64,000 nt of DNA from the NCBI GenBank assembly GCA_001931905.2, contig MSJI02000941.1, positions 1 through 64,000 of the forward strand. The letters are read 5' to 3'. The notes beneath the pieces are model-generated. The model was not told the origin of the DNA. It saw only the letters and a program-made list of their open reading frames with translations, and did not search any database. Positions within the stretch are counted from its first letter, which is position 1. The number at the start of each line of letters is the position of its first letter. The translations under genes were made by a program, and so were the position numbers. The DNA comes from Cladosporium sp. IMV 00045 (lineage: Eukaryota > Ascomycota > Dothideomycetes > Cladosporiales > Cladosporiaceae). Positions 23,016 through 33,983 of the stretch are shown here, one piece after another.

Positions 23016-24142
23016 TCTCAGTCACTTGTTCATGATCGGAATAGATACTGTTGGCGGAAATCTGTATATCAGCCCAGAGTGCGTGATGCAGATCGACCCG
23101 ATTGTACTCTCCTCTTGTTCCCTCCAGGCCTATGTGATAAGTACGTCCTGTTCTGTCAGGGATACTTACCAACACCCGGACTACATCACGTGAGCGATAC
23201 CACACGTGAGGATTTGGTTAGGAGGACCATCGCGGCATGCGGTCTAGGGTGCCCTCAGGCAATACTGCGACTAGTGTGAGATGGTGCTGTGAATTCAACG
23301 TCGTACAGAACAGGCAAGTAGCAGGCAAAGTCTGAGAGCCCAAGGGTTTCTGCCTTGCCCATGGCCTTGTCACTCCAGTGACAGCGCATCCTTATCCCAC
23401 ACGTACAGCAGTGGATGAAGGCTGACTAGCGGCTGTCGCGTGCTGGATCGCGAGGGTGGCCTCTCTGCGTCGAGCGTGTTGGAACCTATGCCGGAGAGAA
23501 GGTGGCTTGCAAAGGCTGCAAAGGTGTTCCGAAGGACATGTGCTGTGCTTTGGTGCATGCAGTGCATTCAGATCCTGGAAAGGATGCGCGTATGAAACCG
23601 TGCATGGGGAGGTGTCATCGAGGTGGAAAGGAAGAAACCGGATGATCTTTGTGGCTTGCGGACAGCGCATTCGAATCCTCGCCGCGAAGCGCGAGCCTTC
23701 TGCAATCTCACTGCAGCTGATGATTCGCTGCCTCACTTTACTTCCCGCCATTCTCATCAGGCCATCAGGCAAACCCCGACACCCTCTCGTCCGGTGTTAT
23801 TACTTTTGCTGCCGCGTTGGCGATGGGTGTACCTACGCGAGTTACGCCCTGCTGTTTGCCTGATGGCGTACCCAGCGTACGTCGCCGCCCTGCAAGCATC
23901 CGCATGATCCCTTTTCGACCGCTCAGTTGTGGTAGCTACCCAAGGCTGAGCCGTCACTTCGCCTTGGTTCAACACGAGAGACCGCATCACGACCAAAGAC
24001 ATATATGCCTCGTTGTTTTGCCTCAGCCTTTGAATTTTTTGTCTATCACAACGCACTCGGATTTGTTCGGGGGTTTTGTACATCATTAATTGACAGACCC
24101 CTGAACGTGTAGGTAGCAAACATTCTCGCCTTAACAATCAGC
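23016..24142. other. Intergenic 1.1 kb
   Basis: No gene supported. ORFs up to about 135 codons on both strands overlap each other and lack recognisable content. It is probably the 3' UTR of the disordered-protein gene and the promoter of the zinc-finger gene. Confidence 0.5.
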
Positions 24143-26250
24143 ATGTCTTCACAGAACGAGAAGCCGATCCACAGTTTTCTTGAGACTCTGGAACTGGAGA
24201 GACAGGCTATCTTCAGCACCGATGCGTCTACGGCTGAACAAGAAGAGCGTTGGCTCAAGCGCAAGACGGAGATCACAACTTATCTCTTGAATGACAACCG
24301 CACATCTTCCCGTGAAAATGTCGACAACACGCAGCCTTGCCAACCACTTGCACGAACAATCTCCAATGTATGGGTTTCTGGCTGCTCTGGAAATTCGGAC
24401 ATGGCTAATATCCAGGCTGACCATCACAGGCCTCCGAAGGGCGAAAACGAGCTCACCAGCCATTCGACGAGGAACCGCAACAACCTGAAAAGATGACTCG
24501 CCACAGCATTCTTCCGACAAGATCATTGACGACTCGAGCGCATTCTCGTCAACCGAATACCCGTCCGGCGCCTCGCACCTGGGCACTGACTGATGGGCGC
24601 TCTAACAGCTTCCATGCATTCGGCCACGCAGAAATGCAACAAAATACCGCTGCGCCTCAAGATGTCGCAAACGAAGTTGTGTATGATCCACATGTGTGGA
24701 TAGCTTCGAATCAAAATGCCAACGAAATGGCGTTGAAGAAGCAACGAGTAGATGGCACTCACGCAGAAGCAGCAACGCCATCGCTTTTGACCCCACCCAT
24801 GTCCTACACTATCGCGCCGTCGACCTCATTCACGGCGCTGAACAGTAACCTGTCAGTGCCATCAGGATTCGATGCTTCGAATTACAGCATCTCGTCTTGC
24901 TCGACCGATAGTTCATCGTTCCGCAATGGCGAGGACATGACCAGGCAGGGAAGTACTGCATCAAGCATGTCCATGATTGAAGGGCTCAACATGATGCGCG
25001 TTGAATCCACCAGTTCTGCTGATTTTGGTGCTTGTTTTCCTTCCTTATTTGGTGAGCAGCAAGACGGATCCTTTCTTTCAGATTCTGTGACGAGTGGTGT
25101 GACCGAAAAGCTGGCTAGTAGCTCTCAAGCTACCACTGCTTCCGATGACTCTCGTCTTCAACAGAATGATATGTTTAAAAATATGGGTGGTGGGTTCGAA
25201 TCTAGTGATTTTCCTTCTGTGTCTTTTGATTTTCCTTCTGTTGATCTTGACGGCACTGGCATGCCATGGCAGGGGCAAACGCTACACAACGTCGGAGTCA
25301 TGCAGCGAGCGGACTCACAAGACAGCACTGCAACTACATCCAGTGCTTCCTCTACCGACGCCCAACTGAGGGCCACCAAACGTCTCAGCAAACACATCGC
25401 CAACGCCGCCACGCAATCACTTCTTCCAAAGACCATTCCAGCTGCAATCAGCAAGCCCGCGCCAAAGGCAATCACTAGCCAAAAGCTCGCCATCTCTCGC
25501 CTCCCACCCAACGTTAAAGCAAGAGACCCGCTCCAATGCTCGCGTTGCGACAAAACCCTCCGTGGACCACACGAGCTAGCACGCCACTGGGAAAACATCC
25601 ATGCTCGCGTCAAGAGCGTCTGGATCTGTGTGCAACCCGCCTCGTCGCCAATCATGCCGAAGAATCCACTCAACAACTGCAAACAATGCAAGCAGCACAA
25701 GCGTTACAACGCCGACTATAACGCCGCTGCACATCTCAAGCGGGGGCACTTTCGCCCGAGCAAGCGAGGCAGGAGGCGAAGCGCAGATGTCCAACGCCAG
25801 CCGAAATTGCCTGTCAATAAAGATCCAGGTCCTCCTATCGAGCTTTTGAAGAAGTACGGCTGGTTGAAGGAGATCTCTGTCATGAATGACGGTGATCTTG
25901 CTGTTGCCGAGGACGAAGAAGACGATGACATGACGACAAACAAACCTGACGACAACACAAACCACAACGCAAGTCAACAAGCCAATGGCAACTTCGCTCT
26001 GCCTTACTCTCACACGCAGTTTCGCCAGAGCGCTTCCGGCTTTCAGGGCAACTTCACCACACGATCGACCGCATCGCCGCCCATCGATGCGCAGCAAGTG
26101 GGATTCTGCACGTCAGTCCTAGGTCTGCAGCCTCCAGACCTTCAAGGCGCCGATGGCGACCTTTCGATGATCGAAACCATCGGTGAGGTGTGGCCTGTTG
26201 CTCCTGCGATGGAACACAGTTACTCGGCCCCGGGGAGGTTTGGACGGTAG
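24143..26250 (+). CDS. C2H2-type zinc-finger protein, putative transcription factor
   Basis: Two exons, 24143-24367 and 24430-26250, are joined by a 62-nt phase-0 intron (GTATGG, branch-like GGCTGAC, acceptor CACAG), giving 681 aa. The junction reads RTISN-ASEGRKRAHQPF. Without splicing the frame closes at 24496. Residues 445-466 form a C2H2 finger (Cys445, Cys448, His461, His466; core CDKTLRGPHELARHW). A second Cys/His-rich segment follows (NNCKQCKQHKRYN to AAAHLKRGHF), then a basic stretch (RPSKRGRRRSAD) that may be a nuclear localisation signal. This pairing resembles the fungal DUF7896-type finger region. The 370 residues before it are Ser/Thr/Gln-rich, as in activation regions. Targets are unknown. 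Confidence 0.82.
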
Positions 26251-26661
26251 ACAGGGTTGAGTGGGGAGTGGGATGTGAATGCCTGTGTTTGAGATTGAAG
26301 AAAGAGGCTCTCTTGTGGTGAGCGGAACTTTGGGACTTTGGGACTTTGGATGTTTGTATTACTCTTGGGTCCGCGGTGTTTGACGATGTCCATGACTTTC
26401 TGGAGCTTTACGGACGAATGACACGATAGCTACGACGACGATTGTGCTTTAGTTCCCCTTGTATATCTTCAAGCTTGTATCAAACGGTCTATTACATCAA
26501 TGCATTCTTTTTCCCAAAGTTGTGGTCAAGCAGTACAGAATCATCAAGAGACGCCAAAGCAGGATGATTGGAAAGATTGTGTAAATTTGCATTAAAGAAA
26601 GTAGGAAGAACAAATATCTCGCGTCCCTCCAAGATAGCTACCTGGCTATTCCAGCAATCCT
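26251..26661. other. Convergent intergenic 411 bp
   Basis: 3' UTR space between the zinc-finger gene and the 2EXR gene. It contains a short repeat of gggactttg near 26332-26348. No gene. Confidence 0.5.
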
Positions 26662-28383
26662 TCATCCAGAGGTAGTGCCCATCAATGCGCCCCACCCAAG
26701 ACGTAATTTCCACAACAAGGGAATATTCAGATCCGCAAAATCTTCCTCCCACATCTCGACGTAGAGCTCCGGCGGCGGAGCCGGAGCATGCCCTCCGATA
26801 CGGGCGAAGGCGTCGAGCAGCACGAGAAGCGTCCTGAGGTATAAATCTCGCCTTGGGGCTTGATTCGGTTGGGGCACGGACTTGGTTCCAAGGCCAACAG
26901 CGACGCCAACGTACCGCTGTAAGAGCCTCAATGCCCACGAGTCGTAGGCGCCATCGTCGTATTCAGCTTCTCGAACTATTCCGGCAATGTTCCTGGGTTT
27001 GTTCATTGCCATGAGGAAGTGGGTGAGTTCTCGTAATTCGATGGGTGACATGATATCCAACTTCGTGCTGTCAATCCAAGTACGCCCGGTCACTAAGCGA
27101 GAGTAGGGGGAGGAGAGTATCCATCCCCTCGCCACAATCCCATCCAGATACGGCAGTTGACCCAAGGGATCATGGATCCATGCGCAAGTCGGATGCCTAG
27201 CCAAAGCACGTGTGAGCTCTTGGGAATTGTGTTCAAAGGTGCGAAAACCCCCATCTGCTTCGGCCCAGTGAGATCGGTGAAGCCGAAAAGAAACTCTTTC
27301 GGAGGTATGTGTGATGAGGATACAGCCGGCAATATTCTTTGACAAATATTCAGTCGTCCAGGCCAATGTTACAGAGGCATCTCCAGGCCCCAAAGATCGT
27401 AAGGAAGTCGATGGGATGAAATGGCACCACGAAAGAGGGGCCCGGTCAGTGAGCAGCAAGCGAATGTCGATCGCATGATTCCTCAAGCTGCAAGCGTACA
27501 CTGGTAACAACCTGTCTAGGACCCTCCTGCAAACCTCTGGGTGGTTCGTTTCCTCAAGATAGCGCGGAAGGGCAATACGCCCAGAGAACGCTCTTGCGAA
27601 GAGAAAGTCATGCAGGTTAACCCAGACACGGAAAGATACCCGGTGTGACAGAGCGAGCCAATTTGGACTCCTTCCTTTTCGGGCGTGGTGGCGGCGCGAA
27701 GCTACCTTTTCGTTCCATGGATTGTAGTCTTCGGGCACGTTTTTCACACTAGGCCACATTATCAGAAAGCGCCGGTTGTGAATCTCGACTCCTTCAAACT
27801 CGCCGCTCAGGCGATATTTGCCAACGTCATAGCAGGTAGGGCTGCCGAGTCGGGCGAGATCGCAGAATTCCCCCACCGGCATGAAGTCTCTGTTGACGTT
27901 GTTCGCAATGTACCCAAGGCAATCACTGAGTATGACGATAGATCTGATCTTTTCTTGTCGCAAATTCCGCAATTGGTGTAGTGCTGGGCCAAAATCCTGC
28001 AATGTGTAACCACTGATGCAGTCCGCGATCTCGACCTTTTGGACATGCTGTCTGAATTCCTCGAATTGTAATAACTCGACGAAGTCTGATATGGTCCCTC
28101 GAACGACCTTGTCTCCGTAGAGGACGTCGATCGCCTGTCGGTAGTAGGCTTTGTTCATGGTGAGGATTGAGATATCTACGAGCGGGTCTGGAACCAGAGG
28201 AGGGAGGTAATTGCAGTAGTATTTGGCCATCCCTATAGAAGCGGTGCTCGTTCTCGGTTTGATGCTTGGACTTGGGCCGAAGACGTATTTGAAGATGGAG
28301 TTACGAATCTCTTGCGGGATGCCTTCGAAGGTTGGTTCTGCACGCGGCATAGGCGCGATGAAATGATACGGTGAAGTCGGCAT
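26662..28383 (-). CDS. 2EXR/F-box-like domain protein
   Basis: Single exon, 573 aa, ATG at 28383. Residues about 17-35 (FEGIPQEIRNSIFKYVFGP) form the short helical LPxEIRNxIY-type motif found at the start of fungal 2EXR and F-box-like proteins. It is followed by a segment (ILTMNKAYYRQAIDVLYGD, residues about 70-92) that matches the usual LxxNKQxYxEAxxxLYG pattern. The remaining 480 residues have no recognised domain, though they look globular and Trp/Arg/Leu-rich. Such proteins are very numerous in plant-associated Dothideomycetes; some may act as substrate receptors, but no function can be assigned here. Confidence 0.78.
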   Translation of the reverse strand: MPTSPYHFIAPMPRAEPTFEGIPQEIRNSIFKYVFGPSPSIKPRTSTASIGMAKYYCNYLPPLVPDPLVDISILTMNKAYYRQAIDVLYGDKVVRGTISDFVELLQFEEFRQHVQKVEIADCISGYTLQDFGPALHQLRNLRQEKIRSIVILSDCLGYIANNVNRDFMPVGEFCDLARLGSPTCYDVGKYRLSGEFEGVEIHNRRFLIMWPSVKNVPEDYNPWNEKVASRRHHARKGRSPNWLALSHRVSFRVWVNLHDFLFARAFSGRIALPRYLEETNHPEVCRRVLDRLLPVYACSLRNHAIDIRLLLTDRAPLSWCHFIPSTSLRSLGPGDASVTLAWTTEYLSKNIAGCILITHTSERVSFRLHRSHWAEADGGFRTFEHNSQELTRALARHPTCAWIHDPLGQLPYLDGIVARGWILSSPYSRLVTGRTWIDSTKLDIMSPIELRELTHFLMAMNKPRNIAGIVREAEYDDGAYDSWALRLLQRYVGVAVGLGTKSVPQPNQAPRRDLYLRTLLVLLDAFARIGGHAPAPPPELYVEMWEEDFADLNIPLLWKLRLGWGALMGTTSG

Positions 28384-28774
28384 AGCGAATGTCTGGGTAA
28401 TGGTGATTCTGAAGTGCTGGTGTAGTCGTGTATTGCGTGAAGGAATGTATGATTGATTGATAAGTGGTGGTGTTGAAGGTTGTTTTGGTCAAGAGACGAG
28501 ACCAGAGGTGTTGGAACAAGAGTCCGAACCACATCGGCAAGAACTTTGTCTTGTCAAAAAGGCAAGCACAGGTGGCTCAGCAAGAAGCCGGGAATCCCGA
28601 AAGCGCAACTTATCGCTTCCCTCTGTTTTGCGCAGGCACGTTCCAGACAACTTCTAGTTGGAAAGCAGCAGACTCATCGTTAGAGGCTGCTTGCAATTTG
28701 GTAATCGTAGCGCCCTAAGATCCGCCCAAATCACTTGAAGCAAGAAGCAGAACTACAAAAGACTAGCGCTCTTT
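28384..28774. other. Intergenic 391 bp
   Basis: Spacer between two minus-strand genes (promoter of the 2EXR gene and 3' end of the GRF gene). Nothing else seen. Confidence 0.5.
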
Positions 28775-30004
28775 TCAATCATCATCTCCAAGAATTCCAT
28801 GGGTATCATTTTCACCTTCCCATCTCAAGCCTCTGATGACAGTCCTATCGACTTCCCTTTCCGCTTCGAGACTTGCAATCTTGGCATGAAGCTCAGCAAT
28901 TTTGGCTTCCTTTGCCTTGATGGCCAGTCTAGAAATGTCGCGTCCTTTCAGCACTCCTTGTGCCCTCAGGTCATGTTTGGAGAGCACCTGCCGAAGCTTA
29001 TCCAGTACATTTGGAGGCAGAGAGACTGAGCTGAGGATACCGAGAGTCTCCGCTGTAAGAGAGCTGGAGTCATCTGCCGGATTACTTAGAGCATCTCTCT
29101 TTCTAGTTGGCGGTGATGGTGACTTCATTTGCGGATCTGGATGGGTTGCTTGAAGAGTAGGAGTTGGTGCGTAACTGGGCTCCGCGATCGGCGGGAACAT
29201 CTTCGAAGGTGGTTTAGAGGGCGATATTACATCTTGTGATGGCTTTCGAGAGGAAACGGATGGTGTTTGCGGTGTGGCTTGCGCAGTGATCGATTCATCC
29301 ATCCAGGGAATGGTTCGCTTCTTCTCGACTGTCGTAGCAGGTGTTGCAAAAACGCCGGTCTTCGTTGCTTTGCGAGGCGTTGCTGGCAGAGAAGCTACTG
29401 TGTCGGCGGCTTCGACAAGGTCTTGCTCTTCTTGACCGGTAAGAGGCCAGAATAGGGCTTCGTCATCGTCATCATGAGATAGATTGGCCTGCTCGGCTGT
29501 GCGTTTCGATCGGTTCTTCGGCTGACTTTGAGTGAAGGAGCTTGTTGGCGGCTTTTCATCGTCTGTAGACTCGTCCTCATAGGTTTGATTCTCCTTGGGC
29601 GGTTCTACTGCTGAAGGATTTACTCCAGCAAACATGCCTCCAGCGCCACTGCGACTTCTACCTGCATTCCACCCATCTTGCTCTGTAGATACTTTCTTGC
29701 CTGCGGGCTCTGTACGACTGTTGTTGAGCACAGCTCCTTCCTCCCTCAGCTTTGCATCCTCATCCCAAAGAAAGAAATCACATCTCTGATGTTGCTGATT
29801 TTGGCAGGTATAAAACCAGCGTCCTTGGTTTTTGCCCTCTTTCTTTACCTTGAAATGGTCGGCCGGAAGTCGAGGGTTGCAATTACAATGCCAGATACCG
29901 TCGGCAAACACGCCTTTAGCGGCTGTAGATCGTGGACCACCTCTGCCTGCACCTCCACGGCCTCTGGAAGAGTAGCGATTGTTGTAGCGGCCGCCGCGGT
30001 TCAT
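28775..30004 (-). CDS. GRF-type zinc-finger protein with RGG-rich N-terminus
   Basis: Single exon, 409 aa from the ATG at 30004; the frame is open further upstream to a GTG at 30034 but has no earlier ATG, so an upstream coding exon is possible. Residues 1-25 are an RGG-type RNA-binding stretch (YSSRGRGGAGRGG). Residues 38-85 are a GRF zinc finger: Cys40, Cys42, His50, the GRW core at 61-63, Cys67 and Cys75, ending in CDFFLWDEDA. GRF fingers bind single-stranded nucleic acid in proteins such as topoisomerase 3, APE2 and NEIL3. The middle is disordered and Thr/Pro-rich. The C-terminal 100 residues contain a heptad-like helix (LAIKAKEAKIAELHAKIASL). A nuclear DNA-damage or RNA role is likely but unproved. 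Confidence 0.82.
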   Translation of the reverse strand: MNRGGRYNNRYSSRGRGGAGRGGPRSTAAKGVFADGIWHCNCNPRLPADHFKVKKEGKNQGRWFYTCQNQQHQRCDFFLWDEDAKLREEGAVLNNSRTEPAGKKVSTEQDGWNAGRSRSGAGGMFAGVNPSAVEPPKENQTYEDESTDDEKPPTSSFTQSQPKNRSKRTAEQANLSHDDDDEALFWPLTGQEEQDLVEAADTVASLPATPRKATKTGVFATPATTVEKKRTIPWMDESITAQATPQTPSVSSRKPSQDVISPSKPPSKMFPPIAEPSYAPTPTLQATHPDPQMKSPSPPTRKRDALSNPADDSSSLTAETLGILSSVSLPPNVLDKLRQVLSKHDLRAQGVLKGRDISRLAIKAKEAKIAELHAKIASLEAEREVDRTVIRGLRWEGENDTHGILGDDD

Positions 30005-30363
30005 GTTTGGCAAAGGTCCACTGTCATCTTCCACTGATCATAATTTGTTCAACTTTTGTAGCCTCATGCCAAAAAATGTTGTAGCTGGATCAATATGGGT
30101 TTCTTGATGGCTTCTTGGTCGTCAAGGCGACAGTTTGAAAGTGGTATGACGACACAGGCGCCAGCGCTCAAGCTTCCGGATCTCGGGACTAGCCGCGTGA
30201 CGCTAGTCTACATTGAGTGGCATTTGTAATCCATCATCAAAACCCATGTCAATTGATGATGCTGCTGATTCTCTTTCGTCCATTCATCGTCGTTCCTTTC
30301 TCTTCGAAATCATAGTAATCCAACAACATTGTCATCTGATCTACCCAGGAACGGAGACCATTG
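30005..30363. promoter_or_regulatory. Divergent promoter GRF protein/MFS transporter
   Basis: The 359 bp between the two ATGs holds both promoters. No clear TATA element is seen. Confidence 0.45.
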
Positions 30364-32103
30364 ATGCCTCGATCTACTCAGCAGTCTCGAACAAATGAGA
30401 GGACGCCACTGATAGTGGTCCAACGAGCAACTTGGGATAGGGAAGGAGACAATGATTCAAATAGACCAGCAAGCGACCATGACGACCACAAGAAGGACAA
30501 TCATGCCTCACAGTCCATCACGACTCTTCGAGCAATCTTTTCGGCCATTGCACTCGGAGGTTTGATCTTCCTGCAATCAACCAACATTTCTATCTTGACT
30601 ACAACACAATCAGCAATTGCGGCAGATCTAGACGCGTTTGAAAAGACATCATGGTTCACTTCTGCGTATCTCATTGCGATGAGCGCACTAGGACCACTCA
30701 ATGGCAAACTCGCTGCGGTATTCACCCCTCGGATTACCATGTTTGCGTCAACTGTACTTCTGGCCGTCGGAACAATCACTTCTGGTCTGGCAAGCGACTT
30801 CCCTAGTTTCATTGTAGGCAGAGTTCTCACAGGAATAGGAGCTGCTGGTATTTTCACGATCTCTATCATCATCGTCCTGGAGCTTACGAGCGCGAAGCAA
30901 CGTGGCCTGGCCATTGGCCTTCTCAACACTGGGTTCACAATCGGCGTTGCGGTAGGCGCTACAGCAGCAGGTGCTCTATTGCCTAAGGTAGGCTGGCGCT
31001 GGCTGTTCTTGGGCCAAGCACCCATTGCTCTACTGGGTGGTGTCATCCTTCTTCTCAGCATTCCTTCTACGTTCACAACCGGGAAGCAAGATGATAGCGG
31101 AACACCCACACTCACTCGTCTCGCAAAACTTGACTACCTTGGCGCGATCTCGCTCACCACATCAATCGTTCTTGTGCTTTACAGCCTCGGAGCCCCGCGA
31201 CACATTCCATTACTACCTCTCATTTTGTCGCCATTTGTCTTAGCCTCCTTCGTCCTGAACGAACTCTACCTATCCTCCGACCCCATCATCCCGGTCTCGC
31301 TGCTTAAATCCCGCGGCCTTCTCCTGACATGCCTCGCCACAGTAGGCTACATGATGGCACGCTGGGCTGTCCTCTTCTACACGCCCACCTACGCCATCGC
31401 GGTCCGCAACTGGTCGCCAGCCAGCGCCGGAGCAATCCTCATCCCAACCAACCTTGGCTTCGCGCTTGGCGGACTCCTGGTCGGTGGACTGCACATTCGC
31501 CGTTCCGGGTCGTTCTACATCCCGACTCTTGTGGTTTACATCTTGTTCCCCGTCACTATGGTCCTACTGGCGCTTCTCTCTACGCATGATTCGAACAAAT
31601 GGCTCTACGTGCTTGACGTGCTAGTTTCGGGAGGCCTGACCGGCGCTGCGCTGAACTACAATCTCGCGCACCTTCTGCATCTCACGCCGAAGAGTACGCA
31701 CTACGTCGCAACGAGTCTGCTGGCGACTTTCCGTGGCTTCTCAGGCTCTTTCGGCTCCGCGATCGGAGGCGGCATGTTTTCTCGCTCTCTGTACGATTCT
31801 CTCACGCGGCAATTCGCTGAGCATGGCATTAAGAACGAGGATCTGGTTGTGAGGCTGCTCGGGTCGCCGGCGCTGGTGGGGAGCTTGGAAGGCGTGCAGA
31901 AGGAAATCGCTGTCAAGGGTTATGAGGAGGCGTTGAGGATGTTGTTCTTGGGTTTCGCTGGTCTGGCGGCTTTGATGATTTTCGTGCAGGCTGGGACGGG
32001 GTGGAAGGCTGCTCTTGAAGAGGTGGCTGAGGATGCTCAGGGAGATGATGGCGAGGATGAGGAGAGGGAGGCCTCGGTCGAAGGGCAGGAGCAGGCTGCT
32101 TGA
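30364..32103 (+). CDS. MFS transporter, DHA2 14-helix type (vacuolar amino-acid or drug transport)
   Basis: Single exon, 579 aa; ATG at 30364 (the codon before it is TTG). A hydrophilic N-terminus of about 60 residues carries ERTPLI, a dileucine-type vacuolar sorting signal common in Vba/Fnx1-like proteins. The first membrane helix starts near residue 58 (IFSAIALGGLIFLQSTNISIL). The loop LNGKLAAVFTPR is the family motif-A position, FIVGRVLTGIGAAGIF is motif B, and GLLNTGFTIGVAVGATAAGALL is the antiporter motif C. About 14 helices can be counted. The tail is acidic (DDGEDEEREAS). The substrate is most probably basic amino acids or drugs at the vacuole membrane, inferred from family only. Confidence 0.88.
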   Translation: MPRSTQQSRTNERTPLIVVQRATWDREGDNDSNRPASDHDDHKKDNHASQSITTLRAIFSAIALGGLIFLQSTNISILTTTQSAIAADLDAFEKTSWFTSAYLIAMSALGPLNGKLAAVFTPRITMFASTVLLAVGTITSGLASDFPSFIVGRVLTGIGAAGIFTISIIIVLELTSAKQRGLAIGLLNTGFTIGVAVGATAAGALLPKVGWRWLFLGQAPIALLGGVILLLSIPSTFTTGKQDDSGTPTLTRLAKLDYLGAISLTTSIVLVLYSLGAPRHIPLLPLILSPFVLASFVLNELYLSSDPIIPVSLLKSRGLLLTCLATVGYMMARWAVLFYTPTYAIAVRNWSPASAGAILIPTNLGFALGGLLVGGLHIRRSGSFYIPTLVVYILFPVTMVLLALLSTHDSNKWLYVLDVLVSGGLTGAALNYNLAHLLHLTPKSTHYVATSLLATFRGFSGSFGSAIGGGMFSRSLYDSLTRQFAEHGIKNEDLVVRLLGSPALVGSLEGVQKEIAVKGYEEALRMLFLGFAGLAALMIFVQAGTGWKAALEEVAEDAQGDDGEDEEREASVEGQEQAA

Positions 32104-32316
32104 AGGTGAGAGTTGTCACTGCATTCTTCACTAGAGAAGCGAGTTCGAAGGCATAATCTACGGCACTTGTACATATCGCCATGGCGCACGTGGGACCTGG
32201 ATTGCTTGGTTTTTATTATACACGACCTGGTTTAGTAATTGTGGATCTGTTGTTCTAGTTTCTTGGGTATCATAATTGTTACAACAAAACAGAGCGGCCA
32301 AGCATGAACTCCCGCT

Positions 32317-33408
32317 CTACGACTCCATCTTCACATCCTCCATCTCCATATCATCATCGTCCGCCTCGTCTCCAGAGTCCTCGTCGCCGCTCTCAACCTT
32401 CGCCGCATCGGCAATGACATCCTCGTCTTTGATATCCAAACTGGCGGCGTAGTCGGGATTGAGGACGTACTGCATCGCAAAATCGCCGCTGCGGATGAGG
32501 TGGCCGATATTCTCCAACGAGCTCTTGATGAAAACTTCCGGCTGGTTGAGGCGGTGCCGCAGCGCCTTGAGCGACCAGTACTTGTACTCGCGGAAGCAGC
32601 GGTGGATGGCATCGTACATCTCGGCCTGGGACATGCGGACCGCCTTCTCTTTGACGGGCTTCTTCTTGCCCTTGGCCGGGAGACCCGCGCCGGTCGTGGT
32701 GAAAGTGCTGAACGCGTCGGACTGTTGGCCCGGCTGCATGCCTTTGACCATGCCGGATTGGATGGTGGTGTTGACTTTGGGTTGCATTGCTTGGGTGAGG
32801 GTCTTCTTGAGCGACTCGTAATACGCCGCGTCTTCTACGGGGACGAGGTTGGCTTCGTGGAGCACTTTGGCAGCGAGCGCGGTTTGTTTGGGGATTACGG
32901 AGCTGTAGCCTGCGATTTTCTTCGCGGGCGGCTGGTTGTTTTGGTTGTTGTTGTAGCGGTCATTCTTGTTGATGCCAGCAGACTTGGCCGCATTGTGGCG
33001 GTTGCGACCATACGATTGCGATTTGTGGCCTGGGAGGTCTTTCTCTGAAAAGACGACGGAGTTGTTGTATGTAGATGTCTGCAGCTTGAGATGATACTTC
33101 TTCGGCATTTCTTTAGTCGGCTGGACGCCTTCATCGAGGTGTAACTCCAGCTTTTGATCCTGGCCACCGACGCTCTCGTAGACTCGCAAAGTACCGATCC
33201 TGATCTTATCATCGCCAGCGGGCGCGTTGCTGTACATGTCGCTCCATGCTTGCCATAGCTCTGGCGGCACTCGCGCAAGCCAGCCTTGTGGGGGGTCCTG
33301 GGGAATCTGGAGGTCGGTATCCTCTTCAAACTCATCTACTTCGGCGATTCCTTCCTTGACATTGACCGGGTCTTCCTTGAACTCGGGCTTGACGCCTACG
33401 TCCGCCAT
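32317..33408 (-). CDS. TFG2: Transcription initiation factor TFIIF, beta subunit (Tfg2/RAP30)
   Basis: Single exon, 363 aa, ATG at 33408. Residues 40-160 (from QGWLARVPPELWQAWSD through YHLKLQTSTYNNSVVFSE) are the TFIIF-beta N-terminal dimerisation region. Residues about 260-330 (SQAEMYDAIHRCFREYKYW to LEWGH-like NIGHLIRSGDFAMQYVL) form the C-terminal winged helix that binds promoter DNA. The tail is acidic (ESGDEDSGDEADDDDMEME). An Asn/Gln-rich insert (NNNQNNQPP) sits between the domains. Tfg2 works with Tfg1 to load RNA polymerase II into the preinitiation complex. It lies head to head with CSN4. The window thus also carries the RNA polymerase II subunit gene RPB7. Confidence 0.95.
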   Translation of the reverse strand: MADVGVKPEFKEDPVNVKEGIAEVDEFEEDTDLQIPQDPPQGWLARVPPELWQAWSDMYSNAPAGDDKIRIGTLRVYESVGGQDQKLELHLDEGVQPTKEMPKKYHLKLQTSTYNNSVVFSEKDLPGHKSQSYGRNRHNAAKSAGINKNDRYNNNQNNQPPAKKIAGYSSVIPKQTALAAKVLHEANLVPVEDAAYYESLKKTLTQAMQPKVNTTIQSGMVKGMQPGQQSDAFSTFTTTGAGLPAKGKKKPVKEKAVRMSQAEMYDAIHRCFREYKYWSLKALRHRLNQPEVFIKSSLENIGHLIRSGDFAMQYVLNPDYAASLDIKDEDVIADAAKVESGDEDSGDEADDDDMEMEDVKMES

Positions 33409-33983
33409 GATGGCAATGGTGCGATGCGCGGGCCTTGCGATGGGGAGGTTGTACTCCCGGCGTTGGGCTAAGACGATTCTAGGGTTTGCAGTGATATGTA
33501 CCGGTATATGTTGTCAACGGCGCAGGTGATGCTACAGAGCAATGGCTTGGTAGATGGTGTTGTGGTGGTGAAGGAGTAGCGAGATGTGAGGTATGGTTTC
33601 TAGCGCATGTCACTCCAGCAAGCAACAGTGCAATGACGGCCCAGGCAGTGAAAGCGCGGACGAGGCGGCGGCTTCAAGCTCAGCCACCTGAGGCGCTCCA
33701 GCTCAACATCACCACCACCAACACCACGCACGATTCAATACATAAGGTACTTTACACACTCAATCATTTCACTTCATCACACGACTTAATATCTCAACGA
33801 CATCAGTCTCTTACAAGGCTTCAATCATCTTCCACGGAAGCATAAACTGCGGGGAAAACCTTACGACTTTGCCACCGTTTGCGAATAGTGACATCCGCAC
33901 CGTCTTCAAATCGCGGAACAGTCTTCAGATTCTTGAGAACCGAAGCAACTTGCTTTCCTATACTCGATCTCTTCATCGTTACC
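33409..33983. promoter_or_regulatory. Divergent promoter TFG2/CSN4
   Basis: 575 bp between start codons, with no recognised motif beyond C/A-rich leader sequence before the CSN4 ATG. Confidence 0.45.
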